This document shows, piece after piece, positions 1-10,562 of a DNA stretch of 64,000 nt (position 1 is the first letter of the stretch; each line of letters begins with the position of its first letter). The position numbers and the translations under genes are program-made. The stretch spans positions 1 through 64,000 of the forward strand of contig JAGYXB010001329.1 of the NCBI GenBank assembly GCA_022495005.1, given 5' to 3'. The notes under the pieces are model-generated. The model saw only the letters and a program-made list of their open reading frames with translations. It was not told the origin of the DNA and ran no database searches. Origin of the DNA: Rhyacophila brunnea (lineage: Eukaryota; Arthropoda; Insecta; Trichoptera; Rhyacophilidae).

Positions 1-104
1 ATCTATTTCGACATAATGTCGATTTTTCAAGAAATCAAAGAAAATTCTCGAGAAAACAAAAAAATGATTTCAAGAATTCTCGAATCGAGAATTCACAAGC
101 TCTA
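1..104. repeat. Possible right end of a hAT-like MITE (cut by window edge)
   Basis: The stretch has repeated ttctcga/tcgagaa strings and ends in ...agctcta. This resembles the ends of the clearer elements at 12626-13111 and 51738-52315, which begin tagagttggg and are also packed with tctcgag. The other end lies outside the window, so no target duplication can be tested. Relationship inferred only from composition and the last few bases. Confidence 0.22.
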
Positions 105-410
105 GTCTAGTTATAATTCAACAGTGAGTATCCAATAATATCAATGGATGAATAAATCATTGGCCTGCGAAAGCAAAACGAATATATTGTATAGAGTTAT
201 TTGTGGCTCACCCGTTGATCGTAAAAGAGCACCGCATAATAATCATAATAAAATTTACTTTTAACCGAATTATTTTATATACACCGCCGTACAATGTGAT
301 AATTGAGCAATGCGTGTAAGCCGCGAAACATTTCACTTACAAACAACGGTGATTTATCCACCTAGTGATTGATTCATTTGAAAAATAAAAATAGATAAAT
401 TTAGATTTAT
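105..410. other. AT-rich sequence, nothing recognised
   Basis: No open frame of note, no inverted repeat and no match to the other repeats found in this window. Confidence 0.5.
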
Positions 411-512
411 AATGTTTGAGACATTCGCGGTTGTTTTTTTATCGTAATATATTCTTGGGTTTCCACCGCGCGTACTTCTTCCTTCTTTCCTCGACGTTTC
501 GGGTTCGTTGCA
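411..512 (+). repeat. Dispersed repeat Q, copy 1
   Basis: About 100 bp starting tgtttgagacattc and running to ctcgacgtttc. It matches the reverse complement of 10468-10562, including the shared blocks tgtttgagacattc, ccaccgcg and tcctcgacgtttc. The short open frames over both copies are artefacts of this repeat. Family unknown. Confidence 0.5.
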
Positions 513-965
513 GAGGCGTTCAAGAGTTTAATTTTTCATATTTTATAGTCCCAGATAAAAGCGTAAAAGAATTTTCATATATTATGCCGCTAAGCAATCC
601 ACAATACCCTCATAACCGTTCCAAAAAACAACAGTGGACGTCATCATTTATTTGATCCGAGACCGTAGCAACATCTGTAGCCTAATTTTCTGTGTTTATA
701 TGATGTACTGGTAAATTTTTCAAATACCAATAAAGATGAAGAATAAACAAATGAAAATGAAGCAAAAAAATCCCTAGTCTAGTAATTGTCAATGTCATAC
801 AAATCTTGAAGTTTGTATGACACCCATTGTTTGCTGTAGGTATAGAAAGATTGCACTCACTTACTAACTCACTAACTGAAACTTGCTCTAACGATTTTTA
901 TAAGAAACATACAGAAGGCTTCACTGACAGGAGAAGGATGTATTCAACATCTTTGGGTCTAGCCC
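513..965. other. Unannotated AT-rich sequence
   Basis: No coding, RNA or repeat signal recognised. Confidence 0.45.
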
Positions 966-1280
966 ATGGAACTCAGAAATAATGGGAACTGAAATACCTA
1001 ACGGGTGTGGAGAAGCAGGCAACCGATCCCGAGTGTGGAAAAATACGGAATAAACTTACAACACGTGTCAAGAATACGTCATACGTCGAATACTGATAAC
1101 AACTCTCAGTTTATGGATTGACACTCATTTAATATTAGTATATTGAAGGTTGCAAGGCACATTATTGTACGTCCATAATGGTTCATTTTAGTATAACACA
1201 CACATTCAAAACCCTGCGTCAAAATGTAGTGTATTGGAATATAGCCTATCGGAATTCTATTTATTAATCTGCTCTGTGGT
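966..1280. repeat. Dispersed repeat M, copy 1
   Basis: About 315 bp, starting ggaactcagaaataatggg and ending near ctattta...ctgctctgtgg. It aligns along its whole length with 45688-46022 and 47881-48207: shared blocks are acacgtgtcaagaatacg, tcatttaatattggtgta and tatagcctatcgg. It has no terminal inverted repeat and no tRNA-like boxes that I can see. Three copies in 64 kb imply an abundant, possibly non-autonomous family that I cannot classify. Confidence 0.6.
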
Positions 1281-1390
1281 CTAGCCCTAGCCGTTATTTT
1301 TTTCTTAAAATTAACGTAGTATGCATTAATATGCGACGTATTTAATAAATAAATAATTATGAATGACTTTCTAATTACTTTTAGAACATC

Positions 1391-1580
1391 TCTTTTTTTT
1401 AGAATTATTAATAACCATGTCCTTGCTTTTTCGTACAAGGTGGTTGTTAGTAATTTTGAACAATCACACACACCCAGGCTTTGAGAAAAACACATAAATG
1501 TTTTTGCCATGACCGGGAATCGAACCCAGAACTCTCGGGAGGAAGGCCAGCGCCTTACCCACTGCACCACGAGAGCCGCG
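1391..1580 (-). mobile_element. tRNA-derived SINE, family A, copy 1
   Basis: On the minus strand the element starts ggctctcgtggtgcag (A-box-like) and carries ggttcgattcccggtc (B box) about 40 bases on. A tRNA-unrelated body follows with acaaccaccttgtacgaaaa, then a T/A-rich tail. Copies at 17664-17849 (+) and 47458-47669 (-) match throughout. The 154-codon frame crossing it on the minus strand is only the translated SINE and should not be read as a gene. No convincing target duplication seen for this copy. Confidence 0.8.
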
Positions 1581-2438
1581 AGAGGTAAGGGACATTTGAC
1601 TTAAGCAATATTACACTGATTGCTATAAGTAAAACCATTAGTTTCACGAACATATCATTAATTAGTCTATAAATGATTAACATAATTCAAATAACTTAGC
1701 TATAGATACTTAGTATTGATTTGATGTAATCTACATTCTAGCTAGACAAATAAAAACATACATATTACGGGAGTTTCAAATCGAATAACTCAAGTCAAAC
1801 ACTGCAAATTCGTTCTGCAGTTTTCGCGTACCTATTATAAATGATATTCATAGATTATTTCTTTTTTGTGAGATGTGTGCGATACATAAATAAGAATGTT
1901 TGCACTGCTGATAAGAATTCAATGACATTGACTATTTTTAGTGAATCCGCCGGCGCTGGGCGTAGCAGCCTGGCAGCGCAACCCCGCAACGTGAGTCGGT
2001 GCCGATGGAAAAAAAAATCCAAGACGCCGATAAACGTCCGAACACATCGCGATCAGAATTCCACGACGGGTAAGAATGCAGCAGGAAAGGGCGGATGGGT
2101 TGATAATCTTATTATTTTCTCGAACCGATAACTTGAGGTATTAATAACAAAGCATTAGTGGTATTATCGTAACGCACCAAAAACTACGACCTGAGAATAA
2201 AGACGTAGGTAATAAAATGAATAAAAGAGATCAGGAGATTTATGATGATTATAGTATGTATACAATAAATTAATATATTAAGTAATACAACGGGACCCAG
2301 TTTCCTTCTTATGTACATATAATTATGACAACTAGAAGACCAAACCTACAATAATTATTAGTATATGGTTGTCATTCATAAATATATAGTCATGAATGCA
2401 AACTGCTAATGAAAACACTAAATTAAATAATAGCCTAC
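1581..2438. other. AT-rich sequence apart from the candidate exon
   Basis: Outside 1942-2069 I see no coding, repeat or structural signal here. Confidence 0.4.
1942..2069 (+). other. Candidate host exon (unconfirmed)
   Basis: A small GC-rich, CpG-containing island in AT-rich DNA. It is preceded by a good 3' splice-site string (actatttttag, AG at 1940-1941). Two good 5' splice sites follow: gtgagt at 1991 (49-nt exon) and gtaaga at 2070 (128-nt exon). The 128-nt version is open in one frame (from base 1943), giving a basic, Ser/Arg/Lys-rich peptide with RCRWKKKSK. I do not recognise a domain. If real, it would be an exon of a gene whose introns fill much of this window. It could also be chance or an old repeat. 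Confidence 0.25.
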
Positions 2439-2475
2439 GACATAATTTGAAAACATTTCTGAGAAATATATAACC

Positions 2476-2898
2476 CGTGCTCACGTATGGCTGCGAGACG
2501 TGGACCCTCAACACGAGAGATGTCCAAAGGCTAAGAGTCACACAGCGAGGCATGGAGAGGTGCATGTTGGGCATCACGCGAAAGGACCGTAAGAGGAACG
2601 AATGGGTTAGGAAGCAGACAAGAGTACGCAATGTAATAGACGTTGCCAAACAGCTGAAATGGAGATGGGCGGGGCACATTGCTCGCCGAAAGGACGGCCG
2701 CTCTACAAATGCCGTCATCCAATGGTACCCAAGGGGCACGAAACGGCCACAGGGTCGCCCTAAAGCCGCTGGATTGACGAACTGATAAAGTTCGGCGGAA
2801 ATACGTGGCAGCGAACGACACAGGACCGAGAGAGTTGGAGAAAGCTTGGGGAGGCCTTCATCCAGCAGTGGATTGACCCCGGCTGATGATGAAAATGA
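2476..2898 (+). pseudogene. 5'-truncated RTE-like non-LTR retrotransposon: reverse-transcriptase C-terminus
   Basis: From 2477 the plus strand reads LTYGCETWTLNTRDVQRLRV, then RGMERCMLGITRKDRKRNEW, LKWRWAGHIARRKDGRS and GRPK. This is the conserved C-terminal tail of insect RTE-type endonuclease/reverse transcriptases. A one-base insertion near 2765 (aaagccgctgg) shifts the frame; the next frame continues WIDELIKFGGNTWQR...EAFIQQWIDPG and stops at 2884. The tail is tgatgatgaaaatga, typical of RTE 3' ends. The 8-bp string atataacc at 2468-2475 and 2899-2906 looks like a target duplication. It landed inside the foldback element. A more degraded relative lies at 34285-34533. Confidence 0.8.
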
Positions 2899-3031
2899 AT
2901 ATAACCATTAGAAAAAGCCAATGTGCTTTGACCACGAAGCTATACGTGTCTTATCTAACGGCGATGACGTTATTAACTAGTGTTTTTACAATTTACTCCA
3001 TGTTGGTATATTCTATACAGAAGGCGACTAT

Positions 3032-3246
3032 CGGCGGCTATCAACGGTAGTTTATCATATTTATGTATTGAGGTAGTTAATTGTTACAATAAGTTAACCG
3101 TTTAAACTGTTATGTTTTAACACCCCTCTATTGGCTGTGTTAACTTTTAAATCGAGATATACAGTTTTGACAGTTTTGACGGCTAACTTATTGTAAAAAT
3201 TATAATTCTCAATACATATATAATAAACTACCGTCAATAGCCGCCG
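3032..3246. mobile_element. Palindromic MITE (~215 bp)
   Basis: Left arm cggcggctatcaacggtag..., right arm ...ctaccgtcaatagccgccg. The arms pair for about 85 bases, including acaataagttaaccg against its complement and tgtattgag against ctcaataca, so nearly the whole element folds back. No coding capacity. I could not define a convincing target duplication, so the superfamily is open. Inserted in the family F element. Confidence 0.65.
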
Positions 3247-3515
3247 TGTGTATATAACAGACCCACTGAAGCGCTTTCTAAATTGCGTTACGTTTTGGCA
3301 ATATAGGTACGTTGGTTTAAAATACAAAATCCGCTTGCCAAAGAATAGCGCAATTTAGAAACTATTATTCGTTTAGTCTACTTTATTAGTGCCAGTGTTT
3401 TATTATAAAGTATCTACTTATTTTCTTTAAAGTTATTACAGTTACTTTTCAGGTAGTGGTAACTAATAGTATGTTCATTATGGCTAAAATTGAATGAATA
3501 AAATAACATTACGAC

Positions 3516-4289
3516 TAGGGATTCCAATCCCGGGATCCCGAATTCCGAGATCCCGAGCTATTTTCGATACCTATGAATCCCGGGATTGAAAAACATAATC
3601 CCGAAGCTTTCGGGATTGATTTTTTATCAATTTTTATGGAAAATAAAATAAAAACGAAAATATAACAGAAAAAATACTTTTTATAACAAATAACTACATT
3701 AGAAATAAACTGAGTTTGAATGAAGTTTGATTTTATATCCATGTGTAAGTTGCCGATTCATTTTATTTTTTCACATAAATTAATAAAAATGAGAAAGATT
3801 GGAAAAACACAATGCTTCGCAGTTCGCACTATTAACAAAGTAATTCCACCATGATCTCATACGTTTTACGGCAGTTTCATATTTGGTTGACTAATGAAAT
3901 TTATGAACCGGAAAGACCACACGTACACCATGATTTGCTTTACTATTTTAAATCTCGCTAACCCATTCATTAAGTCTTTACTATCAGAATCAGCAATCTC
4001 ATATTAAATTTAACATTATTATTTATATTATAACATTATTTACTCCATTAAACTTATGTATTTCCAAGATTGAACGTATACAATATTATAACAATAAATG
4101 TCTTAAATAATATAAATTATACTAGATTTATGTTTGACCGATTTTATCAATGTTATTTGTGAATATAAAATTTTTATATTAACAATGGAAAAAATGCCAA
4201 TCCCGGGACCAGTCCCGGGATCCCGGGATTGTCAAATTGTAATCCCGAAATCCCGGGGTCAGAATTTTGGCTCGGGATTGGATTCCCTA
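3516..4289. mobile_element. hAT-type MITE, family tagggattcc, copy 1 (774 bp)
   Basis: Starts tagggattccaatcccg and ends with the near-complement cgggattggattcccta. It is flanked by a perfect 8-bp direct repeat attacgac (3508-3515 and 4290-4297), the target-duplication length of hAT elements. Both ends are crowded with tcccgggat strings. The interior is AT-rich with no intact frame. A full-length relative in the opposite orientation is at 37281-38050. On the minus strand near 3850 there is a short RSWWNYFV-like reading that could be a BED-finger start, but this is weak. Confidence 0.85.
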
Positions 4290-4542
4290 ATTACGACTAT
4301 TCAATCGTAAGATAAATGAATGAGTTTCAAAATTTGTTAGACGCTCAACAGAACCAACTCACACAAGAACCTATTAATGATATTATTATTTACTGGATAA
4401 CGAATAAATTATTGCGGAGAACCTTGAACACTTCTGGTGAAGTATGAACCTCTCTTGTGGTATCGAATCGAGGAAACTTAATACACCTTTGCTGGAAACC
4501 CTTTAAAGACCCAACAACAAAGGGAAGTTATGCAAATTCGAG

Positions 4543-4894
4543 TGATTACTAATTTAGGCATCATCACCTAAAGTAAAAATTAAAATAGAATACAAACTCG
4601 AAAGTTTTTCGATTTTCATTAGACTTTTTTTGTAACAGAATCAACCTACGTCCTATACCCAAAATAAACAGGGATGAAATTGGATTTTTACATAAAAAAA
4701 CGAATCTATTAGGTAGGTAGTTTGTACTTTTTTTAGAAGAAATATTAAATTTACTCATGTCTAATTTAGACGATATTGCAATCGCCTTCCATGCCGCTAT
4801 AAACGTGTCACAATGAAAATACATACATATTTCACTATACGCGTATACAAGACGTGGCGAATACTTCATACTAGGCGATTATTTAAAGCCTACC
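4543..4894. repeat. 352-bp tandem duplication, unit 1
   Basis: Runs from tgattactaatttaggcatc to ttatttaaagcctacc. It is followed directly by a second unit that I read as identical at every base, including T homopolymers. Each unit has a 101-codon minus-strand frame (4564-4869 here) starting MKYSPRLVYAYSEICMYFHC. It is AT-driven, resembles no family I know, and exists twice only because of the duplication. Confidence 0.85.
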
Positions 4895-5246
4895 TGATTA
4901 CTAATTTAGGCATCATCACCTAAAGTAAAAATTAAAATAGAATACAAACTCGAAAGTTTTTCGATTTTCATTAGACTTTTTTTGTAACAGAATCAACCTA
5001 CGTCCTATACCCAAAATAAACAGGGATGAAATTGGATTTTTACATAAAAAAACGAATCTATTAGGTAGGTAGTTTGTACTTTTTTTAGAAGAAATATTAA
5101 ATTTACTCATGTCTAATTTAGACGATATTGCAATCGCCTTCCATGCCGCTATAAACGTGTCACAATGAAAATACATACATATTTCACTATACGCGTATAC
5201 AAGACGTGGCGAATACTTCATACTAGGCGATTATTTAAAGCCTACC
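4895..5246. repeat. 352-bp tandem duplication, unit 2
   Basis: Second copy of 4543-4894, period 352 bp, minus-strand frame at 4916-5221. Absence of any visible difference means either a very recent duplication or an assembly artefact. Confidence 0.85.
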
Positions 5247-5560
5247 GTAAGACAAATATTTTTTAATTGCCTATTAACGTATTAAATAATAATTTGACTA
5301 TTTTATATTCTACATAAATAATATAATTTGCTAACATTTGTCGTATATGTATATAAATTGACTACAGGCTAAACGGACATAGTATCTACTCCTACCGAGC
5401 CAATAGTATTGGTACTAATATGTGGCAGAAACCCAATCATACATAGGCTACAAGTAATTTGGTTTATTTCACGCACACAACACGTAAATACAAACAATGA
5501 CACACGTGTTGTAAACAAACATATAAAACAAGTCAAAACCGGTGTCTATTACCTGACCTG
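5247..5560. other. AT-rich sequence, nothing recognised
   Basis: No coding or repeat signal. Confidence 0.4.
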
Positions 5561-5561
5561 A

Positions 5562-5733
5562 GGCTTTTTTTTATAAAGCCTAACATCCCCTTTTCCTCTT
5601 GTACATAATATATACCTACATTCTTTTCGGCGCGCAGGATTCGACCCATGGTCTCGTGGTTTGAACGCCTGACTTTCGTGATGGCTCAATGTTCTAGCTA
5701 GATTCGAATTGCGATTGAGGCGGTTGGACATTA
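5562..5733 (-). mobile_element. tRNA-derived SINE, family B
   Basis: Read on the minus strand: accgcctcaatcgcaattcg, tagctagaacattgagcc, then gaccatgggtcgaatcctgc, a B-box-like string with one base missing. A body ending in aagcctcagg follows. The composition is that of a degenerate tRNA head. The 60-codon frame over it is the SINE read as protein, not a gene. Confidence 0.6.
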
Positions 5734-5884
5734 CTTTTTTTAAATATATAGTTTAGTGCCCATTAATTGTCTTTTCTTCGTATAATAGATATCTATTATA
5801 AAAAAGTAAAATATAATATTTTTTGTTTCAAAAAATATTGAAGATGAAATTCAAATTCAAATTCAAGTTGGTTTTTTTCCCCGA

Positions 5885-6035
5885 CCATGTCCGATCCTAA
5901 TAGAATCATATGGGCCTCCACAGAGTAGAGGTTTGTATTAACAGATTTTGTTTTTTACGAGAAATGGATGTCAACCACTTGCTCAACCTATTAGGTCCAT
6001 ACCCTGACTCGCACACAAATTGAAAAAAATATATG
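5885..6035 (-). mobile_element. SINE family C, body fragment
   Basis: Matches the body of the elements at 34560-34880 and 18745-18890: catgtccgatcctaatag, ggcctccacagagtagaggt, aggtttgtattaacagattt, cacttgctca and cacaaattgaaaa. The tRNA-like head present in the other copies is missing here, so this is a truncated copy. Confidence 0.6.
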
Positions 6036-6600
6036 TCAAGTAGGTACTTACTGTAAATACATATAGCTGACCTAGGACTTGTATTCAGTTTCCTACTACA
6101 GCTTAGCTACCTTCAGCAGGCACCCTTCGCAGGCACTCGTAGGTGTGGCAAGTCTCAATCACTGGTCAGTGAACATAACCACAGTAAGTTATTAAAATTA
6201 TTAGTAATAGATTAGTAAAGGTTCAAATAGACTATATGACGATCGGGCACATATATGCTAAGAGCGTTTTAGTGTTTATGATCAAATCTATGCCATTCCG
6301 ACATATTATACATACATATTGTATGAGAGCTATGCCATCGTATTTACACTCTGTGACACAAGATGCCAACATAAGAAACGTGGTTTTCGACATATATATG
6401 ACCGATCGTCATATAGTGTATTTGAAGCATAAGTTATGTACGATTACGTTACTTGCCAAAATATGTCCGCTATAAGAACAACCATACGCGGCAAGGTAGT
6501 AAAAGGGGTCCCTCTGCAGACTTATGTACACTACATGTGCGTATGATTATCGCTGGTGGCTGTGGTCAGTAATTGAATAACATGAATCAAGCAAATCGCA

Positions 6601-6692
6601 CTTCCAGGTGTAGAGATGACTCGAACTCTGACCTTCCACTTTCCGAGTGAGTGATTTTGCCTCTAACCTATCGACCCGTCTCTGGTCACATG
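6601..6692 (-). mobile_element. tRNA-like SINE head, family D
   Basis: The reverse complement has gataggttagaggcaaaatc (A-box-like), then aaggtcagagttcgagtcat (B-box-like), and ends in ctctacacctgg. No cloverleaf with paired acceptor stem is visible, so I call it a SINE head rather than a tRNA gene. Confidence 0.45.
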
Positions 6693-7849
6693 ATAGTAGG
6701 ATTCATGAACTAAGTTTAAAGTATATTGATATACTGCAGGAGTTTACATAATATATCAGTATATCGGCTGCTTCCAGTGAGGACAGTATTGTAAACGAAC
6801 TAGACCTTTATCGGATGGACGAATAATTAGGGTCGAGTTCTTTAATGTAGGTACTTATTTAAGATTTTAATACTACCTAAGTGTAGTTACATCTAAATCA
6901 TACGAAATACTGAGAATTGAACAAGTATGAGTGGACAAATAACTAAAAAAAATCTTAGGGACAGTATTCACATGTACCTAACTGCTTTGAATGAAAATTT
7001 ATAAGTATTTCATCCCTTATATTCCATGAACGTGTGTATAAAGCGCTGTTATTATGTTCATAGCCTACGTAGTGTTTAATTTGAATGTATTGGCCTGATT
7101 TGTCCTCCTTCAAACATAAATAAATCAATACTTTACACTTACTTGTCGTATTAATTATGGATCATTTGCGAACGAACCTTCGGCTTTATCTATACAACAT
7201 TGAAAATAGTTATGTAGAATTTACAATCGAATAATATTCAACGTTGAAGTCAATTTACTCAACTTGATCACCGGTGCACTTGTATAAGTTCATTCCTCTA
7301 CACATCATATATATTTATATGATGGAATCTAAACAGACTTATAAAATAAACATTTAAAAACAATATTAAGAGTTTTTAGCTTTTATAAATTTTAAATTCA
7401 GTAAATAAAATCTTCTTTGGCATTAACGTGTCAACCGCCAAGCTCCAATGGTCTCGGCCGGATACAAAGTATAATGATATGCATACCCGCTAACACAAAT
7501 CCAGGAATGCCGTAGTGACGATACCATAATATTTTAAAACGTGGAAACACAGAAGCAAGGCGTTGTATGCGTTGAAATTTAAGTACTCCCAAATTATTTG
7601 AACTTGTTATATTATCATCTTTGAAACATGTTATCCTTATTACTGGTAGTCGCAATGTCCAATAATTAGAAGGGCCACTTTGCCATTATTTTCTGTAGCC
7701 ATTAGATCCACAATTCTGTGAACTACCTACTTCACTTAGTAAGGAGAACCTACTAATATTACTACCTATATTAACAACACTGCTACTATTATCCCCTGTG
7801 CGACATTTTCCATGATGTATATTTTGATATTTTAATGTTTAACATCATT
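6693..7849. other. AT-rich sequence, nothing recognised
   Basis: Only short AT-driven frames and no structure that repeats elsewhere in the window. Confidence 0.45.
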
Positions 7850-8010
7850 TATATTTTTTTCTTCCCTCTTTTGAGGGTAATGTTTACACAATATTTTAAT
7901 TAAAGTTGCTTGATTATAACCAGTTTTTTTTTAAATTTTGAACGTCATGTTGTGAACGTCCTGAATTTCAATTTGTTATGTAGGTACCTAACCAGTGTTT
8001 TGTTTTTAAA
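7850..8010 (+). repeat. 3' end relic of a non-LTR retrotransposon
   Basis: Contains catgttgtgaacgtcctgaa followed by ttgttatg and an aaataaataaata tail. The same 3'-end pattern, in either orientation, occurs near 21215, 32380 and 32700. No protein-coding part remains. Confidence 0.45.
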
Positions 8011-8790
8011 TAAATAAATAATATTGATCAAATTTGTTCGTGCGGTTTTTTTCAATTTTAATTGTACTCTTAAATCTATGATTGCTTTATTTGATACAAT
8101 ATGTAGACAACCTTAATTTGTGATAGAACACTAAAATATATGTTATAATCGGCTATAGACAAAAGCTTTTTTATTTGACATACTATAATGTAAGTAAGCA
8201 GTATATTGGAAAATAAGCTCGTAAAATGATATGAAAATATTCGTCCATTGTAGGTAATAAAATTCATCGAAGTAGCGTTGCTTTCATCGCACCCATTCTG
8301 TATACTGGGAACCACAGCCTCACTTTCCAAATATAAAATGGCACAAAGCAACGGATACCTTTGTGAAAATCACCATATAGTGGCCTAGGTAAACACTGAA
8401 CGCCCCCCAACGTCCGTCTCCCAGCCCCTTTCTCCGGGTTAACTCCGCACCGACGAAAGTTAATTAAAAACTTCAATATTTCCACGTGCAGCACAATAGA
8501 GCACGTTGGATGTACTTTACTGAAAGCTTTCCCGCGCTATTATGAAAAGCTCTATCGATCAACTGAAAAACTTATCTATACAAACTTAAAATAATAGTAT
8601 AATATTTTTTTATCTATTATTGTATGAGTGTTCGTTATCTTAACTCCGAATATGAAATAATGTGTTCCGTTGGGGTTTACTATATATTATATTATGTTAA
8701 TTTCGCATTGTAACTATGTACTTTCTTATTGTTTATATCTTGTATAAATTACGAATATGGTTACCAAACATAATAAGTTTCACGGATCGC
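8011..8790. other. AT-rich sequence with a short GC-rich patch
   Basis: The patch 8395-8460 (cgccccccaacgtccgtctc and onward) is much richer in C than its surroundings and is unexplained. Otherwise nothing recognised. Confidence 0.35.
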
Positions 8791-9490
8791 AGTCTTCTGT
8801 AAGCATTGGAATCGGAACCGAACCCTTAAATGCCCTTTATTTTTTTTGGAACCGGAACCAGAACCTTTAATTCTGAATCTTGAGATCCCCGAAATGGAAC
8901 CTTTTAAAGATGTCGAGGTTTAATTGTTTCAAATTTTTGACAATGGTTGAAAGTGCCGGAGCCGATTGTTCAATCAATATCTATAATACAATATATTCCC
9001 GCGTATTTTCTAGTTCAACAATGTGGTTGAATACTTACAAACTATGGTGTACATATTATGCTCCACCTGAACGATATCTCAAAAAAATAGTATAGATACC
9101 TACTTTTTGAGTTTTGAAATTTAAATTAAATATCCGTTATATATCCATAACTAGATGGGTATTTATTAAGTCCATTGTTTTAAAAGAACTGGATACTAAA
9201 GCCCGGAACCGGGGTTCCGATTTTCGTACTGCATCCAATATATCCACTGAAACCAAACTCAGAACGGAACCTGTTGAAAAAAAAAAGATTAAAACAGCTC
9301 TGGCTGAAAGCTTCGACGATTGTACGTTACTTTGTGGATACGCGTGAGGGTATCTAACGTCATGGCCCCCACAAGGTGGGGCTGACAGGGTTATAGCCTG
9401 GGGGCCCGGCGTGGCGGGTCTACCAGTTAATTGAGATAAACACACATCTGAAATGTGCTTTAATAATAATAAAGTCGCCTGCGGCACTAT
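8791..9490. mobile_element. Degraded hAT-like region
   Basis: Ends of this stretch are crowded with ggaaccgga/aatcgga strings in inverted arrangement (8805-8870; 9200-9240), the style of the hAT MITEs elsewhere in the window. Read in reverse, 9395-9490 aligns with 43203-43305 inside a defined hAT element (gccgcaggcgactt, gtgtttatctca, tctggt..gat..gccac). I cannot fix the ends or a target duplication. It may be two adjacent relics. Confidence 0.35.
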
Positions 9491-10350
9491 TTCACGGTTG
9501 GAATTTTATTTTATAATTATTTTTAGTGTGTTTCCTGATTCAAGTTATTGGCATTCAACGGGTCAACCAGTGTTGCCTCCTGAATCACTGATTGATTAAT
9601 ACATCGGTGAGTCATGTTTATCAATCGAAATATGTATTCAGTACATACTGCATAACATATCGCATGGTCCATAAATAAATACAAAATATGCTAGAATATT
9701 ATTTCATCCTGCATTCCAAAGCAAAGACTGGTGTGCACACGCAGGAAATGCAGTAGTGTTCCTATGTATGTAGGATATACAATAGTGTTGACAGGTATGC
9801 AATAAGTAGCTACATATTTGTATATTATGTATTTTTAGGATTTATAATACATTAACCAATCAATTAACATTTAAAAAAATCGCTATGTCTAGCATACCTA
9901 CCATTATACCATACGCAGGTATAATTTTCAATTTAAACAGGAACAATGCGCACTGTCAAAATATTGATTGATGTTACTTTAAGAGAGTTTAGAAATAATA
10001 ATAAACAATTCAATATGCAATTCGTTTGAAATGAGTTTCATTTTATAATTAATAATGTAGTAGGATGAAAACGGTCTCGTTAAATATTTAATAGTGAAAA
10101 AACTAAGTACTATGAAGAATAAAATATATTATAAGTATTAACTGTGAACAGTAAAACCAATATGATATTAAGAGAGTGTAATAAAGCGCTATTCCGAAAA
10201 TTGCTACATTTAAGCTACCTAGATAATTTTATAAATTCATACATAATTAATAAATTACTGAAAAATACGACGCCCAGCGGAACTCAAACCCGCTCCAAAA
10301 CAAACTCCTTCTTTGGATTCCCGTTAATTTGCTCTTGTTTTCAAATTATC
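9491..10350. other. AT-rich sequence, nothing recognised
   Basis: No coding frame or structure beyond short AT-rich frames. Confidence 0.4.
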
Positions 10351-10351
10351 T

Positions 10352-10413
10352 ATGTTCAATAAAGAACGTTACATTCTCAAATCTTGTGATTTATTCGTTG
10401 AATAAATAAATAG
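10352..10413 (+). repeat. Short dispersed repeat R, copy 1
   Basis: About 60 bp: tatgttcaataaagaacgtt, acattctcaaatcttg. Related copies are at 48908-48975 (+) and 22420-22480 (-). In the copy at 48908 it directly abuts a family F foldback element, so it may be the 3' flank or tail of that family. Confidence 0.45.
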
Positions 10414-10467
10414 TTTATATAATTATATCAATTAAATTGTTTTATTAAACTAATGTAGAATTCTTCC

Positions 10468-10562
10468 TCGTCTAGAAACGTCGAGGAAAAGGGTAAGAAG
10501 ACGCGGTGACAATCCAAAAATCTATTCAACGAATAACCCCGAGAATGTCTCAAACAATATGT
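10468..10562 (-). repeat. Dispersed repeat Q, copy 2
   Basis: Reverse complement of the 411-512 repeat; see that entry for the shared blocks. Confidence 0.5.

Larger units (their letters stand above)
2439..3330. mobile_element. Foldback/SINE-like element (family F, copy 1) split by two insertions
   Basis: With the RTE fragment (2476-2898) and palindromic MITE (3032-3246) removed, the remainder aligns with 48631-48913. Shared blocks are aaaacatttctgagaaatatataac, ccattagaaaaa, gaccac.gagctata.gtgt and gaagcgctttctaaat. The copy lacks the aacctgctgggtg part present in copy 2. The right limit is approximate. Two later insertions make this the oldest of the three elements at this site. Confidence 0.5.

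Noticed and set aside
1106..1570. 154-codon minus-strand frame
   Set aside because: Its N-terminal half is the translated family A SINE (also seen in the 47312-47695 frame) and the rest crosses repeat M; no protein family.
2332..2821. Minus-strand frames of 135 and 96 codons
   Set aside because: Shadows of the RTE reverse-transcriptase reading on the plus strand.
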